Source: Notamacropus eugenii
Lineage: Eukaryota > Chordata > Mammalia > Diprotodontia > Macropodidae
Length of the DNA: 64,000 nt
Assembly (NCBI RefSeq): GCF_028372415.1
Contig: NC_092878.1
Span: forward strand, 70,573,830-70,637,829
Direction of reading: 5' to 3'
Shown here: positions 21,698-33,395 of the stretch, one piece after another
Layout: each line of letters starts with the position of its first letter
Position numbering within the stretch: the first letter of the stretch is position 1
Program-made: the position numbers and the translations under genes
Notes under the pieces: model-generated
Told to the model about the DNA's origin: nothing
The model's database searches: none
What the model saw: the letters and a program-made list of their open reading frames with translations, nothing else

Positions 21698-22270
21698 CTT
21701 CTGAATACAAATTCGTGTCCTTATGGACTGCCGCTTCTCATCCTCTTCATTCTCAACAACAAGAAAAAACATTCTGACTCATAAACCTTGTTTCTGAGCT
21801 GTATTAACACAGTCAGCTCATAAACACCCCTTTTGCTTCCCCAACTGGGTTTTCTCTTGAAAAGATATTTAGCACTATGGGGATAATATATCTCATTGCT
21901 AGTCCAGTCTACAGTGAGCGCATGTGTCACAGCTCATGGGTTTCTAAAAGGTCAAGCTCCCTCTTTAGACTTTCAGTATTATAGTAATTACTTTTTTTTC
22001 CCTTTTTTTCCCTCCTCTTTAAGTACTACTTTAAGTCTCCACTGTGTCTTGACCCTGCCTACCCAAGACAGCCTGAATTTTAGTTACTGTATGTATGGTA
22101 ATAATATGGCCCAATAGTACAGTGAAAGATAAAGACATAGACTGGCTACATTTCCAAAATAAATGTTCAGAAATCCTAACCACCTACTCCTTATCCTTGT
22201 ATTTTTATAAACTGCTGCCTGTGGTCATAGCTTAAGACAATGGCAGGCATGTGTCTGGATGTCTGTATAC
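21698..22270. other. No gene or recognised repeat
   Basis: Unassigned sequence right after HAL1 copy 3. ORFs 21721-21930 (-) and 21896-22117 (+) are short, overlapping and unremarkable. Confidence 0.4.
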
Positions 22271-22279
22271 ACATGATCC

Positions 22280-22515
22280 CATTATCAGAGGTTCAGAAAT
22301 TGAGAATTGCAAGGAAACAGAAGATTAGTCTAACCTTCACATTTTATAGATGAAAATAAGGAGATCCAGTGTTGATAAGTAACAAATTCAAGACAGGTCT
22401 TATGCCATCAAATACATTGTTCTTTATAGTCTACAAATCTCCTTTGTGTCATCCACAAACATTCCTTGAATACCTACTATGTATAGGGCATTGTGCTGAG
22501 CATAGACTACTGAGT
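22280..22515 (-). repeat. MIR fragment plus antisense L2 3' end
   Basis: 22280-22430 reads as an antisense MIR ('agaggttcagaaattgagaa', 'acattttatagatgaaaata'). 22445-22515 is the antisense L2 terminus ('gaatacctactatgtatagg', 'gcattgtgctgagcatag'). Confidence 0.5.
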
Positions 22516-23140
22516 CATTGTTTTTTAATGGCTCAAAGGCATAAGGAACTTTTTAGCCCCTTTTGATAATGCCCTGCCATGAAAAATGATATATTTTATT
22601 GGAATGGTAAGTTCCTTCTTTCCCAGAAAAGCAAAATGTTAGCATTCCCACCGAGATAAGCAACCACAAAAATTATCCACAAATTCCACATGAGAGAATG
22701 CTCATATGTGCAGGCTGAACAACAGGCCAGGGAGAATACTAAACTGCACCGCATTTTCTATCACTGCTTACTTTTTATAATCAATATGGAAGTGTTAACT
22801 GGGCAGTGATACAGGATAGAAACTAGACTTGTGATTTTACTGGTATAGGAGGTCCCTCTGAGACATTTTCTCTACCACTGCAGATCAGCACATTCTCTGC
22901 AATGTTCAGTCTTCAAAAGTTGTATAGAAAGAGAAGTTAAATGATTTGATCAGGGACAAATGACCAGTATACCTCAGGAATACTATTGAATATAAGCCTT
23001 ATCAAACATGATCATGTTAATATGGTAAGAAAAAAAGAGAATTTTCCATGAAACTGAATTTCTTTTGTGTAATTTTTAATTGCGTACTAAATTTAAAACA
23101 ATAGTACCAAACCTACCCTTACTTTTCTGTGTCCATTTCT
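22516..23140. other. Repeat-poor interval
   Basis: 22600-22880 shows no repeat I recognise. 22890-23000 resembles a decayed MIR. No reading frame. Confidence 0.35.
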
Positions 23141-23149
23141 AATCTTTGT

Positions 23150-23995
23150 GCTCTCATATGTTTATACTCCTTTATTTTATTCTTTTTCATCATTGTCGCT
23201 ACTACACACTTCACACACACAGAAATATAAAACAGTTCCCTCCCCTATAAAAGTCTTCCTTTTAAACAAGTAATTGTTGTCATGAAAAACAAATTCATGT
23301 GCTGCCAGTGCCTGAAGATGTCCTACTCTGCGTGTACAGTCCATCACAAGTCTGCCAAAAGATGGGATGCATGCTTCATCATCAGTCTTCTGTAGTCAAT
23401 ATTGGTCAGTGACTGTATTAATAAGAGTTCTTTGATTTTTCAAAATTGTTTTTTCTACAATGTTACAGTCATTATATAAATTATCCTCATTATTCTGTTC
23501 TTATCTGTTAATTCTGTATCAGTTAACCAATTAATGATATGAGCCTTTCTAGGTTTTTCTAAATTCTTCCTTTTCAACATTTCTTGTACCACTATAACAT
23601 TTTATTACATTCATATAGTATAACTTGTTCAACCATTCCCTAAATGATATGTATCTATTTGATTTAAATTTCTTTGTGAAAAATATTATAAAATACAAAT
23701 ATCAACATAAATACAATTAATTTACATATGCATGCCTTCCGCCTTTTGCTTTGTAGAAGAGTTGGGCTAATTCTTATCTCCAATAATAGTACATTATTAT
23801 GTTTGTTTTCTAAATAGTGCTGCCATATATTGCCCTTTTACTTTCCTCATCATGTTTTGTTTTCTTTACCAATGTGATGAGTATGAGATTGAACCCCAGA
23901 CTTATTTTAATTGGATTTTCTCTTATTTTTATTCCTTTGGAACTTTTAAAAAATATAACAACCAATTTTTTACAGATGATTTTTTCATAGTAGAC
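23150..23995 (-). mobile_element. L1 3' end, antisense, old
   Basis: Antisense L1 order is preserved: 'agtccatcacaagtctgcca', 'gcatgcttcatcatcagtct', 'attaataagagttctttgat', 'gtataacttgttcaaccatt', then 'ccaatgtgatgagtatgaga' and 'cttattttaattggattttc'. It covers the 3' UTR and the last part of ORF2. Many small deletions. Confidence 0.65.
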
Positions 23996-23999
23996 TACA

Positions 24000-24830
24000 T
24001 ATGATATCACATGTAACAAATTTTTATATCATTGTTGTTATCATGTAAATGATTCTACTGTTTCTGCTTACTTTACTTTACTTTTTCTTGTCACCATATT
24101 TCTCTGAATCTTTGATACTGGTCATTTCTTATGAATGCAATGTTATTCCATTTTAATCATATGCCAAAATTTGCTTTACCTTTTTTCATTTGGTGTGTAC
24201 CCACTTTGGTTCCGGTTTCTTGCTACTATGAAAAGCACTGAGACACACATGCACACAAAAACAGACACACACACACATATCCATACATTCTTCCATAACA
24301 TTTTGAACCAGAGGTGAGGGCCTTTTATGTCCTTGTGTGTGGCCTTTTTACAAGTTTTACAGAACAAATTCTTTTATTAAAGGGAATTGTTCAGTGAAGT
24401 GTGGATTCAGTCAAAGCATCACACTCGAGGACCTAGAGGACCACAAGAGGCCTCAAGACAACAGGTTCTTTATCCCTGGTTCAAATTCTTATGGAAGAAC
24501 ATGGAAGGGCTTCTTTGAGGGAAACTGGAAGGAAACAGAGCATTTTTATAAGCGAATAGCATAAATAGAAGAAAAATTAAGACCTATCTTTTTTTTTTTT
24601 TCCTCTCAAATATATGTGAGATATTTCCTTCTGTCTTCAACTTCCTTGGGTGTACGGAGGAAAATCAAAGGATCGTGCAGATTACTTACTTTTCTAGTGT
24701 AATTCCAAATTGTTTTCTAGAAGAATAAGACCAATTCACAACTCCATAGTTATTACATTAGTGTGCCAATCTTTCTGCAATATGTCCTCTAGTTCATGTT
24801 CCTCCAAGAGTCAAGCTATGCTATTTCACC
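24000..24830 (-). mobile_element. Second antisense L1 3' end, split by a hAT MITE
   Basis: 'tcatttcttatgaatgcaat', 'ttccattttaatcatatgcc', 'acccactttggttccggttt', then a CA-rich stretch and the MITE (24309-24478). L1 resumes after it: 'caacttccttgggtgtacgg', 'gtaattccaaattgttttct', 'caattcacaactccatagtt'. Lies directly next to the previous L1 fragment in the same orientation. Confidence 0.65.
24309..24478. mobile_element. hAT-type MITE inserted in L1
   Basis: Begins 'cagaggtgagggcc' and ends 'tctttatccctg'. Middle blocks 'ttacagaacaaattctttta' and 'ctcgaggacctagaggacca' match the other copies. Flanks are TTGAAC on the left and GTTCAA on the right: an inverted match rather than the direct 8-bp repeat expected. 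Confidence 0.65.
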
Positions 24831-25861
24831 AGTAGAGCAATGAGTTGAAAATCAGAAATGCAATCAAACAACAACTGTCTTATTATCTTTCCATTTCTTT
24901 ATTTTTTTTGAGAGGGCAGTGTCTATGTGATACCACACAACCAACTCACCTTTTTTTTTTGAAGAGCAAAATGCAATAAATTATGACATTATATTACTCT
25001 ATAGACATAGCATCAAATCCATGTTAGAGACATAATCTAAAATGGAAGGGAAAGAACAAAAATATGGACCAGCAAACACTAGCAGCCTTATCATATGTCT
25101 TTGAGACTGTAAATTAAGGAATGAGCCTTTGCATGTTGCAAAGAAAGGCATAAAATATTTCACTCATTTATGAAAGCTATGAAAAATTTTCTTACTTCAC
25201 TTTATATGATTTTTTTAATGGTGACACTGAAATAAATTAACTTGCTCATAAAGTTTCATTTTTCAACAGGAAAACAGATTCCCAAAATAACTCGCAGTAT
25301 CAATAGTAATACTGATTAGTGTTGATTAATATAGAAGCTTTCATAATGCACTAATGTGGAAAAAGCGCATGTTTGAGCTCCTTGCCTTGAACTCTCAACT
25401 AGTATTGAAATTACCTTTCAAGCAACTAGACTCCAGCAAAAGAAAGAGGATATCACTGATAGTAGAACATACAGATTAATTTCAAATAGAATGAGAAAAA
25501 TGAGGTGAGAAGGCAGTGGGGAACTTTCACAGAAAAATGTCTTCTCTTTCCATTCAAGGAAATTGTCTTTTAGTCTGAATGTATGTTTAAAGTAATCTTT
25601 ATATTTCAAAACTATAGTTTTACAATATTCTGAGAATGTCACCTCCCTTGTGGGGAGAGCATGTGAGTATAAAACATCAAAGATAGCCAGGGGAAGTCAG
25701 TGGAGATATTAACCTGAGGCCAGTAATAGTAGAAAGGTCCTGAGCACAGGGCGTGTCCATTCACTCACCTCTGCAAATGGCAGAGGTGACAATGAGATAG
25801 CAATTAGGGACTAAGTGAAAAGTCCAGCATGGGTTTTAGAAATGGAAAAAGATGTCAGAAT
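24831..25861. other. No gene; repeat-poor interval
   Basis: No recognised transposon. 25000-25360 is complex, AT-rich sequence that could be old unique DNA. The 74-codon minus ORF (25418-25642) has no domain signature. Confidence 0.35.
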
Positions 25862-25872
25862 GTATGTGTATA

Positions 25873-25935
<63 letters not shown>
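25862..25935. repeat. (TG)29 dinucleotide microsatellite
   Basis: Uninterrupted TG units from about 25877 to 25935, preceded by TATG units. The 61- and 64-codon ORFs across it (poly-Val/Cys and poly-His/Thr) are artefacts of the repeat. Confidence 0.95.
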
Positions 25936-25937
<2 letters not shown>

Positions 25938-26639
25938 ACCAAGGAAGGAGGGAAGGAAGAATTGCAAATGCTAGTGGATGGTTAAATGCTTGCCAAGGGA
26001 CAAGACATTTTTGAGGATTTAGGTTTAGAAGTGGAGGTAAAGAAGCCAAGTTCTAGATAAAAAATGGAATCATTATTAACTAATGAATTTTTTTCAGGCA
26101 AACTAGTGAAGACAGAGAGTGAAAGAAGGTGAAGAAAATGAGAGCTAAAGAGGCTACTAGACAATATTTATAGCTTGGTGGTGGCAGTGGTGAGAGGTTA
26201 GGGAGGGAGAAATCTTTGTGGACCAGATAGAGAAATGTTTTGATTTGTTTTTTCTAATTTAGGTTAAGTGTTTAAAAGGACTCACCTTCATGTAGATGTT
26301 CAATGAAATTGCAAGCACAAAATCCTTCTAAAATACTTTGAATTCTGTGTCGTTCTGATGACTGAGAAAAAACAAAGTCTAGCCATTTTTTCTGCTTTTT
26401 TTCCAGGTCAGGGCCTCTTTCCAGTGTCAATAAAATGTTCAAAATAGCTGTGATTTTCTTATTTTGTTTGTTGTTTTGGAGTGATATGTATTTTTACTTT
26501 AGCTACTAATTGTGAAATGAGTAGAAGACCTGGTCAGAGAAAAAAAAATGGCCATAATACAGCTGAAGATAAGCAATCACAAAACTGACAAATTGGTTAC
26601 ATTGAGAGATTCCAGAAGGAAGAATGTAATGGTTCATTT
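25936..26639. other. No gene or recognised repeat
   Basis: Purine-rich sequence (25940-26240), then unassigned AT-rich DNA. No convincing frame. Confidence 0.35.
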
Positions 26640-27060
26640 CTGGTATGAAAAGACCACATTTGGAATACTGTGCTCCTTTAGGGCAGTAATACTTTAGGAG
26701 AGATAGCAATATACTGGGTCACATCCAGAGAGCAGTGTCCAGAATACTGGAGGACTAGAGAATATGTTATTGATTGAAGATTCTGGGAATGTCTGTCCTA
26801 GAGAGGGATAAATTTGCAGGGATATAGGGGCTGGGGGAGACGACTGTTTTTAGTTATTGGAATGATCTCCCTAGAGATGATGAATGAAATCTTGTTTTGT
26901 TTTTCCTGAAAAGGCAACACTAAGAGCAATGAGTAGGAGACATATTGGTAAATGGAAGAGTGAAGAAATGTTCTAATAAAGTTATCCAAAAGTAGACAGA
27001 GCTATCTAGGATGGTAGAGAATTTGAAATCATTCGAATTCATCAAAATAATTCTATGTGT
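26640..27060 (+). repeat. CR1/L3-like LINE fragment, sense
   Basis: 'gaaaagaccacatttggaat', 'ccagagagcagtgtccagaa', 'gcaacactaagagcaatgag', then 'taaagttatccaaaagtaga'. This follows the 3' region of CR1/L3-type LINEs in mammals. No frame remains. Family assignment is from memory. Confidence 0.45.
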
Positions 27061-27172
27061 CCCCAGGTCAAATATGTAGAACCATACAGGAGCCTTGTCA
27101 ATTTAAGTGTTGGGCTTATGTGATATATTATATGAATTGTGCTCCTTTTCTGATTCTCTAATTCTGTGGGGA

Positions 27173-27474
27173 GGGCAGGTAGGTGGTGCAGTGGATAGAA
27201 CACCAGTGCAGGAGTCAGGAGGACCTGAGTTCAAATCTCACCTCAGACACTTGACACTCATTAGCTGTGTGACCTTGGACAAGTCACTTAAACACCAATT
27301 GCATCATCCTGGGTCATCTCCAGTCATCTTGATGAATATCTGGTCACTAGATTCAGATGGCTCTGGAGGAGAAATGAAGCTGGTGACCTCCCTCACTCAA
27401 AAACAGTCAAGTGTAAGTCGTCATTATTTCTCTGATGGCATGGTCTTCGTCAGCAATGAAGGATGAACACCCAG
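27173..27474 (+). repeat. tRNA-headed SINE with RTE-type tail
   Basis: Head 'gtaggtggtgcagtggatag' (A-box region), 'gacctgagttcaaatctcac' (B-box region), 'gctgtgtgaccttggacaag'. The RTE-like 3' part follows: 'ctggtcactagattcagatg', 'gctctggaggagaaatgaag', 'tctctgatggcatggtcttc', 'aatgaaggatgaacacc'. Flanks ttctGtgggga (27162-27172) and ttctAtgggga (27475-27485) form a target duplication with one mismatch. The 119-codon ORF across it is not a gene. Such SINEs are mobilised by RTE reverse transcriptase. Confidence 0.9.
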
Positions 27475-27485
27475 TTCTATGGGGA

Positions 27486-29474
27486 AAGCTTGAAAATCTA
27501 TTCTATGTCTCAGGCAAATTTGATTAGAGGTCACTAAGATTGGAGGGAGAGTTGGTGGCGAAGGTTATTAGGGGACCCATTGAATCAAATTATGAAGTGG
27601 AAGAAAATGGGGGTATCAGGAGCTATCTCAAATTATAAATGATACACATCTCCTCAAATCCCCATCTTCTCAATATTCCTGCTCATCTTCTCCCCCTGCT
27701 CCCAAGCACATATACACTGATGCGAAAAAGGCTAAGGAACTCAGTGAACAATAACAACAATTTTAGATAGATATGTTCGCGTGTGTATAGGTAGATATAA
27801 TGTGTATATGAACTATTTATACTCATTATACTTCCATGAATTCAGGGGTTCAAATATAAAATACCGATTGATTCACATTTATTTATTCCATCCAGTATCA
27901 GAAAGAAAAAGTTTAAAACCTATCTTTGCCTATTTGCTTCAAAATTTAGCAATCAGGTTAAGAAAGTCATGCTTAAAAACCTCAAAACTAAAATCGTCAT
28001 CTAGGGAGTGCTTTGCTCTTTGCATGTGCCAGCTGAGTGCCAAGCAACTATCTTTCCTCTAGGAGACCACTGTGACATTTTCTGAATTCTTCCAGGTCAT
28101 GATGCTTTTGGGTTTCCCCCCAAAAAATGTTTAGTGCAAAATGATTGCTTATGCTCCTCTTGTTCCCTTTGGCTTCCCCAAAGTCATCTTGAATTTTTCC
28201 ATAATTCTGTTTATCAAGAAGGTAGGAGATACTGCATTTTTGACAGCCATATCATTCTATTAAAGAATACATTTACTTTTTCTCCCAAGGACAACAGACT
28301 AAAATGTTTCATGTTGATTTTCAAAGGCACACCAGCAAGTCTGTCTTTCTAGGCAGTTGGCACACCTGAGTATATTTTGTTTCCAGAACTCCATCAAGAC
28401 ATATCTGAACATCCCAGCTGGTGATCAGATTCATGATATTACAAGTATTGCAAACAAAGACATATTTTTCTCACTGAACATCAAAGTTAATTCCAATTAT
28501 ATTGTTCTGTTAGTGTTATGAACTCATGGTGCCAAATTATCTTTTCCCCCTAAAGTCTGGTCCAGATTCAATTTGCAAATATATCCCTTTTCTTACTACA
28601 ATATATGAGATAGGACTGTGCATTGAGTAGGCTTGATTCTGTCCAGTTCCCTGTAAGCTTATGGTTGGAGTTGGAATGAAATGAGACGTTGGAGGTCATT
28701 CAACAGAGGGCAAAATGAGATTTACTCAGGCAGTATATACGAAGGGTGCTCAACAAGGACACTATAATGCAGGGCTCAAATAAACTCAACTTTTCACACA
28801 AAAATATCTGGTCTACAGAGAAAAGTGTGGCAACTTTGGGGGTCTCAAGATACACACCAAGTCTGAAGGGTCCTGTCCATATGTGGGTGGGTCTTTATGC
28901 CCTTTGGGAAGCAGGAAGCTTAATTAATCTAGACAGTAGCCATCAAGAAGAGGTAGTCAAGGATTAAAGTTTAGCGACCTGGACTAGGTGTTCTGCATTT
29001 TTAAGGGGTTGGAGGAATGATAGAGTAGATACAAAATAATAATAAAAATGAAACTAGTCTAACTCACATATTTGGAAGAGGCAGAAATTTAGCAAGTATT
29101 GATCCTCTTGTGACAAATGAAAGCTTCAAGAGACAGAGTTTCTGTGCAATTAATAATTATTTTATAAATTAGGCTAGTAAATAGTCAATAAATTGATGAT
29201 CAGCGGTTTCTCTCAATAACTAAGAAAAAGATCATGGAGGTCACTAAAAACTTGAATACCTTTGTAAAAGTAAGTGCCCCCAACAGGTTGAAATAGACCT
29301 TGATTGCTGAACAATCAATGAGAAGGGTGGACATAGTAATGATTAGTTGGTTAAGTCTTCAGCTTCTTCTGCTGAGAACTTGACTTAATCATGAAACTCA
29401 GCTACCTCTACCAATCAGGACATAGGAATCCATCTCCACCTACACCACTCGAGTTAAACAATGTTGGCATTTCA
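27486..29474. other. No gene; mostly unassigned
   Basis: Several short ORFs (27781, 28134, 28746, 29391) lack recognisable domains. 28680-28980 has composition suggestive of LTR material, with an AATAAA, but no ends could be defined. 28090-28540 is complex sequence without known repeats. Confidence 0.3.
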
Positions 29475-31372
29475 AGAAAGTCTAAAATTGTGGGAGCAAG
29501 CAATAGTTTATCTGTCAGATCTATTGAGAATGAAGGAATTTATGACCAGAAAAGAGATAGAGAACATTATGAAATGCAAAATGGATAATTTTGATTACAT
29601 TAAACTGAAACGTTTTTGTATAAACAAAGCCAATGCAACCAAGATTAGGAGGGAAGTAGAAAACTGAGAAAGAATTTTACAACTAGTATCTCTGATAAAG
29701 GCCTCATTTCTAAAATATATAAAGAACTGAGCCAAATTTACAAGAATACAAGTTATTTTCCAATTGATATATGAGCAAAGGATATGAAAAGGTCATTTTC
29801 AGAGGAAGAAATTAAAGCTATCTATAGTCATATTAAAAAAATGCTCTAAATCACTATTGATTAGATGCAAATTAAAACAATTCTGGGGTAACACCTTTCA
29901 CTTATCAGATTGGCTTACATGACAAAACAGGAAAATGACAAATGTTAGAGAAGTGGGAAAGTTGGAACACTAATTCATTTTTTGGTGGAGTTGTGAGCTG
30001 ATCTAACCATTCTGGAAAGCAATTTGGAACTATACCCAAAGGGCTATTAAAAAATGCATGCCCTTTGACCCAGTAATACAACTTCTAGGGCTGTATCACT
30101 CTAAGGCCAAGCAAAGTGGAATCTTTTGCTGTTTTTGTTTTACTAAAAGTGCCTCTGATTGAATAATGTGATTAAAGAAGATCTTCCCCATACATGGATG
30201 GGCCTGCCCACTGAATGAAGCTTGATTAAGGAAGTTGCTTTGTAGAAGGGTTCCAAGTATCTTTTGCTTTTTCTATTGAGACCCTTTGTCAGAGGGTCAT
30301 GCCCTTTGGCTCTGAAAAGTGTATAAATACTCAGGGTGAGGTTTTACTTTGGGTCTTACTTTTTGGAAGAAGGTTTGCGTGCTAGATGAAAAACTCAGGG
30401 GAGCCACTAAGCAGTACCCTGGCTTTAACAACTCCGATTTTGGTTCTTCCCTCTCTGATAACTATTTTCAAATAGTTGAACCTGTCTGCTTTTGTGATAG
30501 ATGCATTGATTATGGTCAGACCATATCTGTCGATCTTTGATTTCTCTGTATTTTCTCTGAAGTTCACGTTCTGACTTCCCTGTACTAAGTGAATGATATA
30601 TGTACCTGATTAAAGGAATGATATATATGCTTGATTAAAGTGATTTTTAACCTCTCAAGAGTGGCCTTTCCTTTTACAGAAGTAGATCAAAGAACCCATG
30701 ATAGCAGACCCCACTGTGTATGTTGGGGTGCTTACCAATACCAAAGAGATCATAAAAATAGGAAAAAAGACCCATATGTACTAAAATATTTATAATAGCT
30801 CTTTTTGTGGTGGTCAAGAACTAGAAATTGAAGGGATGCCCATGAATTGGGGAATGGCTGAATAAGTTGAATGAAGTGGAATACTATTGTTCTATCAGAA
30901 ATGATGAACAGGTGGACTTCAGTAAAACCTGGAAAGACTTAAATGAACTGATGCTGAGTGAAGTGAGCAGAATCAGGAGAATATTGTACAGAGTAACAAC
31001 CAGAGAGTATAATGACTGACTTTGATAGACTTAACCCTTCTCAGCAATTTAAGGACCTAAAACAATTCCAAAGGACTCATGATGGAAAATTCCATCCACA
31101 TCCAGAGGAAGAACTACCGAGTATGAATGCAGAGCAAAGCAGACTACTTTCTTGTTTGCTTTTTTCTTTCTCATGGTTCCTCCCCTTCATTCTAATTTTT
31201 CTCTACAACATGACTAATGTGAAAATATGCCTAATAGGAATGTATATGTAGAAATTATATCATATTGCATGACATCTTGGGGAGGGTGGAGGGGAAGGAG
31301 GGGGAGAAAATTTAAAACTTATGGAAGTGAATGTTAAAAACTAAAAATAAATAAACTTAAAAAATAAAATGT
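29475..31372 (+). mobile_element. L1 3' part (ORF2 C-terminus and 3' UTR), split by an LTR-like element
   Basis: Starts near 'aaattgtgggagcaagcaat', upstream of 'agagatagagaacattatga' and 'gcaaaatggataattttgat' (ORF2 region). It continues with 'aatcactattgattagatgc' and 'ccctttgacccagtaataca'. After the insertion at 30099-30738 it resumes 'ccaaagagatcataaaaata' and ends with 'cttggggagggtggagggg', 'gaatgttaaaaactaaaaat' and an A-rich tail. Frame broken throughout. The reverse transcriptase proper is not present. Confidence 0.85.
30099..30738 (+). mobile_element. Solo-LTR-like insertion in L1 (family unknown)
   Basis: 640-bp non-L1 segment precisely interrupting L1. L1 breaks at 'ctgtatca' and resumes at 'taccaaagag', so TATCA (30094-30098) and TACCA (30739-30743) look like a 5-bp duplication with one change. 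Inside, a TATA-like 'gtgtataaatactc' (about 30320) and ATTAAA signals near the 3' part give an LTR-like layout. Canonical TG...CA ends are not evident, so this is a candidate only. ORFs inside are short. Confidence 0.5.
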
Positions 31373-31960
31373 GTCTAATGCTTTTAGGGCTGAGGTTCAA
31401 CTAGATTTGATTCTATTTACACTTAATCAGAAGGAAGCTCTCCTAGTCAGTTGGGGTCCAGCTCAAGATTGAAGAGAATATTCCTGGAGGATTACACCAG
31501 TCTCATCATTAGCCCTGTCCTTCAGAGACTGACAGACCTACAAGGACTGATCCCTGAATGAGTAAATAGAAAGGGAAAAAATCTTAATTCAATTAATTTC
31601 TCTTACTCTTCTAAAAGTTCTTATGTCACTCTTCTTTGCATCAAATGTCAAAGTGAAGTGGAAATACATTCCAGTGGAAGAATGAAGTTTCAATTGTAAC
31701 TATTTGTCTAATGGAGAAATAGCAACTCCTAATTTGTCCTTCAAGTTTAACATTTTTGAGGCAAAATTTTGTTTGTTTTAGAATTAATTTCTTCCCAGTA
31801 CCACTCAACAATGGTACTCCTCCACCCCACTCCCAAACCCACACACAGAGGAATGGTGTTTTAGAAGAAAGAATTATTTTTAAGCTAATCATATAAACAA
31901 TAACATATCTTATTGATATATTATCAAATATCAATATTTTCTTATTCTCATTATGTAGAG
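31373..31960. other. No gene or recognised repeat
   Basis: Unassigned. The minus-strand 97-codon ORF (31641-31934) has no recognisable domain. Confidence 0.35.
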
Positions 31961-31964
31961 AAGC

Positions 31965-32580
31965 CCTATGTTCCTAACTACGTGCTAGGCACTGTGCTAT
32001 GTGCTGGGAATATAAAAAGAGGCAAAAGTCAGTCACTGCCCTTAAGGAGCGTACAACATAATTGGGAGACAAAATGCAAACAAATGTATAGAAAGCAAAT
32101 TACATACAGAATAAATGGGAAATAAAAGAGAGAAGGCACTAGAATTAAGAGGAGTAAGGGAAGGCTTACTATAGAAGGAAGGATTTTAGTTCATACTTAA
32201 AGGAATACATGGAAGTCAGTAGTCTGAGCATAGTAAGGAGAGTTTTCCAGAGAAGGGGACAACCAGAAGAAAAAAAAATTACCCAGAACCAAAAGATAGA
32301 GTTTCGTATGTTTAGAACATTCAGGAGGCCAGTGTTACTGCATCAAAGAGAATATATTGGGGAGTAAGGAATAAGAAAATTAGAAGGGCAGAATGATTCT
32401 GAGTTATGAAGAGCACTGAATGCCAAACAGAGAATTTTGTATTTTATCCTGAAGGCAATGTGAAGTCACTGGAGTTTATTGACCAGAGGATTTGACATGA
32501 TTGAACCCTTATATTTGGAAATCATTTTAGTGGCTAAATGGAGGATGGATTGGAGTGGGAGAGATTTGTGGAAGGCAAAT
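31965..32580 (-). repeat. L2 LINE 3' region, antisense
   Basis: Well preserved: 'gtgctaggcactgtgctatg', 'ggcaaaagtcagtcactgcc', 'aaggcttactatagaaggaa', 'tcaggaggccagtgttactg', 'gaatgccaaacagagaattt', 'ggctaaatggaggatggatt'. About 600 bp of the element's 3' noncoding end and the last part of ORF2. Confidence 0.75.
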
Positions 32581-32589
32581 TTCTGCTTG

Positions 32590-32695
32590 GTTAAGCCTCT
32601 TACCTCAGATTCTTGACCTCAGAAACTACTTTGGTAAACTAGAAAGCCAGGTTAGATGGTATCTAAGGTTCATTCCAGATTTATGATTAATTTAT
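32590..32695 (+). repeat. MIR 3' fragment, sense
   Basis: 'gttagatggtatctaaggtt', then 'cattccagatttatgatta', matching the 3' core of MIR-like SINEs. It lies in a gap of the antisense L2, which continues at 32880. Confidence 0.5.
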
Positions 32696-32879
32696 ATAAA
32701 GATTTCACATTTCTATTTTTATTCAATATATCATTCATTCAGCAAGCTGTGAGTATATTGACTGAGAACATATGACTAATTCAACTCATCTAGGACACAA
32801 ATACTTGTAAAAAAAAAAAAGATGGATTTTGATTATTGGCGCAAACCCAGCTGCTCAAGTGATGTCCCTGAAAGACAGG

Positions 32880-33055
32880 ACATAAGAAACATAAGACATA
32901 GAGACCAAACAGAGGCCAGTAATCTAAGTAAAAAATGATGAAGGTTTTAACTAGGTTTATGGCTATGTGATTAATGGGGATACATGTAACAAATGTTGTG
33001 AAAGAAGAAAAAAATGAGATTTGGAAACGAATTGGCCATATTGGATGAATGAAAT
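32880..33055 (-). repeat. L2 LINE, antisense (continuation)
   Basis: 'acagaggccagtaatctaag', 'atgatgaaggttttaactag' and 'gtttatggctatgtgatt' continue the antisense L2 series from 32580. Confidence 0.5.
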
Positions 33056-33059
33056 GAGT

Positions 33060-33395
33060 TTTGTTGTCTATTATACTGACAGTTTTCTCAATATTGAATC
33101 ATCTCCTCTTTCTTGGTACAAATCTTACCTGGTTATAGTATATTTTCCTCAAGATAAGTTGCTGTGGTCTCTTTGCTAATATTTTATTTCTTTATTTTTT
33201 GCTACAATATTCGATAGGTAAATTGGTCCATAATTTCCTTTCTCTGTTTTGACTCTTCCTGATTTAGGTATCATCAATGTATTTATATCATAAAGATAAT
33301 TTAGTAGGACTCCACTTATTTTCCCAAATAGTACCAGTTACTTGTAATAAAAGTCTGATTTCTCTGTTCTCTTCAGTCTTGGCATACTTATCTCC
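33060..33395 (-). mobile_element. L1 ORF2 fragment (reverse-transcriptase region), antisense
   Basis: Plus strand shows 'cctctttcttggtacaaatc', 'cctggttatagtatattttc', 'tttgctaatattttatttct', 'tcgataggtaaattggtcca' and 'gatttaggtatcatcaatgt'. These correspond to the L1 ORF2 stretch within or just after the reverse transcriptase, read in antisense. Isolated fragment with no flanking 3' end. Confidence 0.65.

Noticed and set aside
25829-26049. ORFs with poly-Val/Cys and poly-His/Thr
   Set aside because: Artefacts of the (TG)29 repeat.
27107-27466. 119-codon ORF
   Set aside because: It lies almost wholly in a tRNA-headed SINE with an RTE tail and its duplication.
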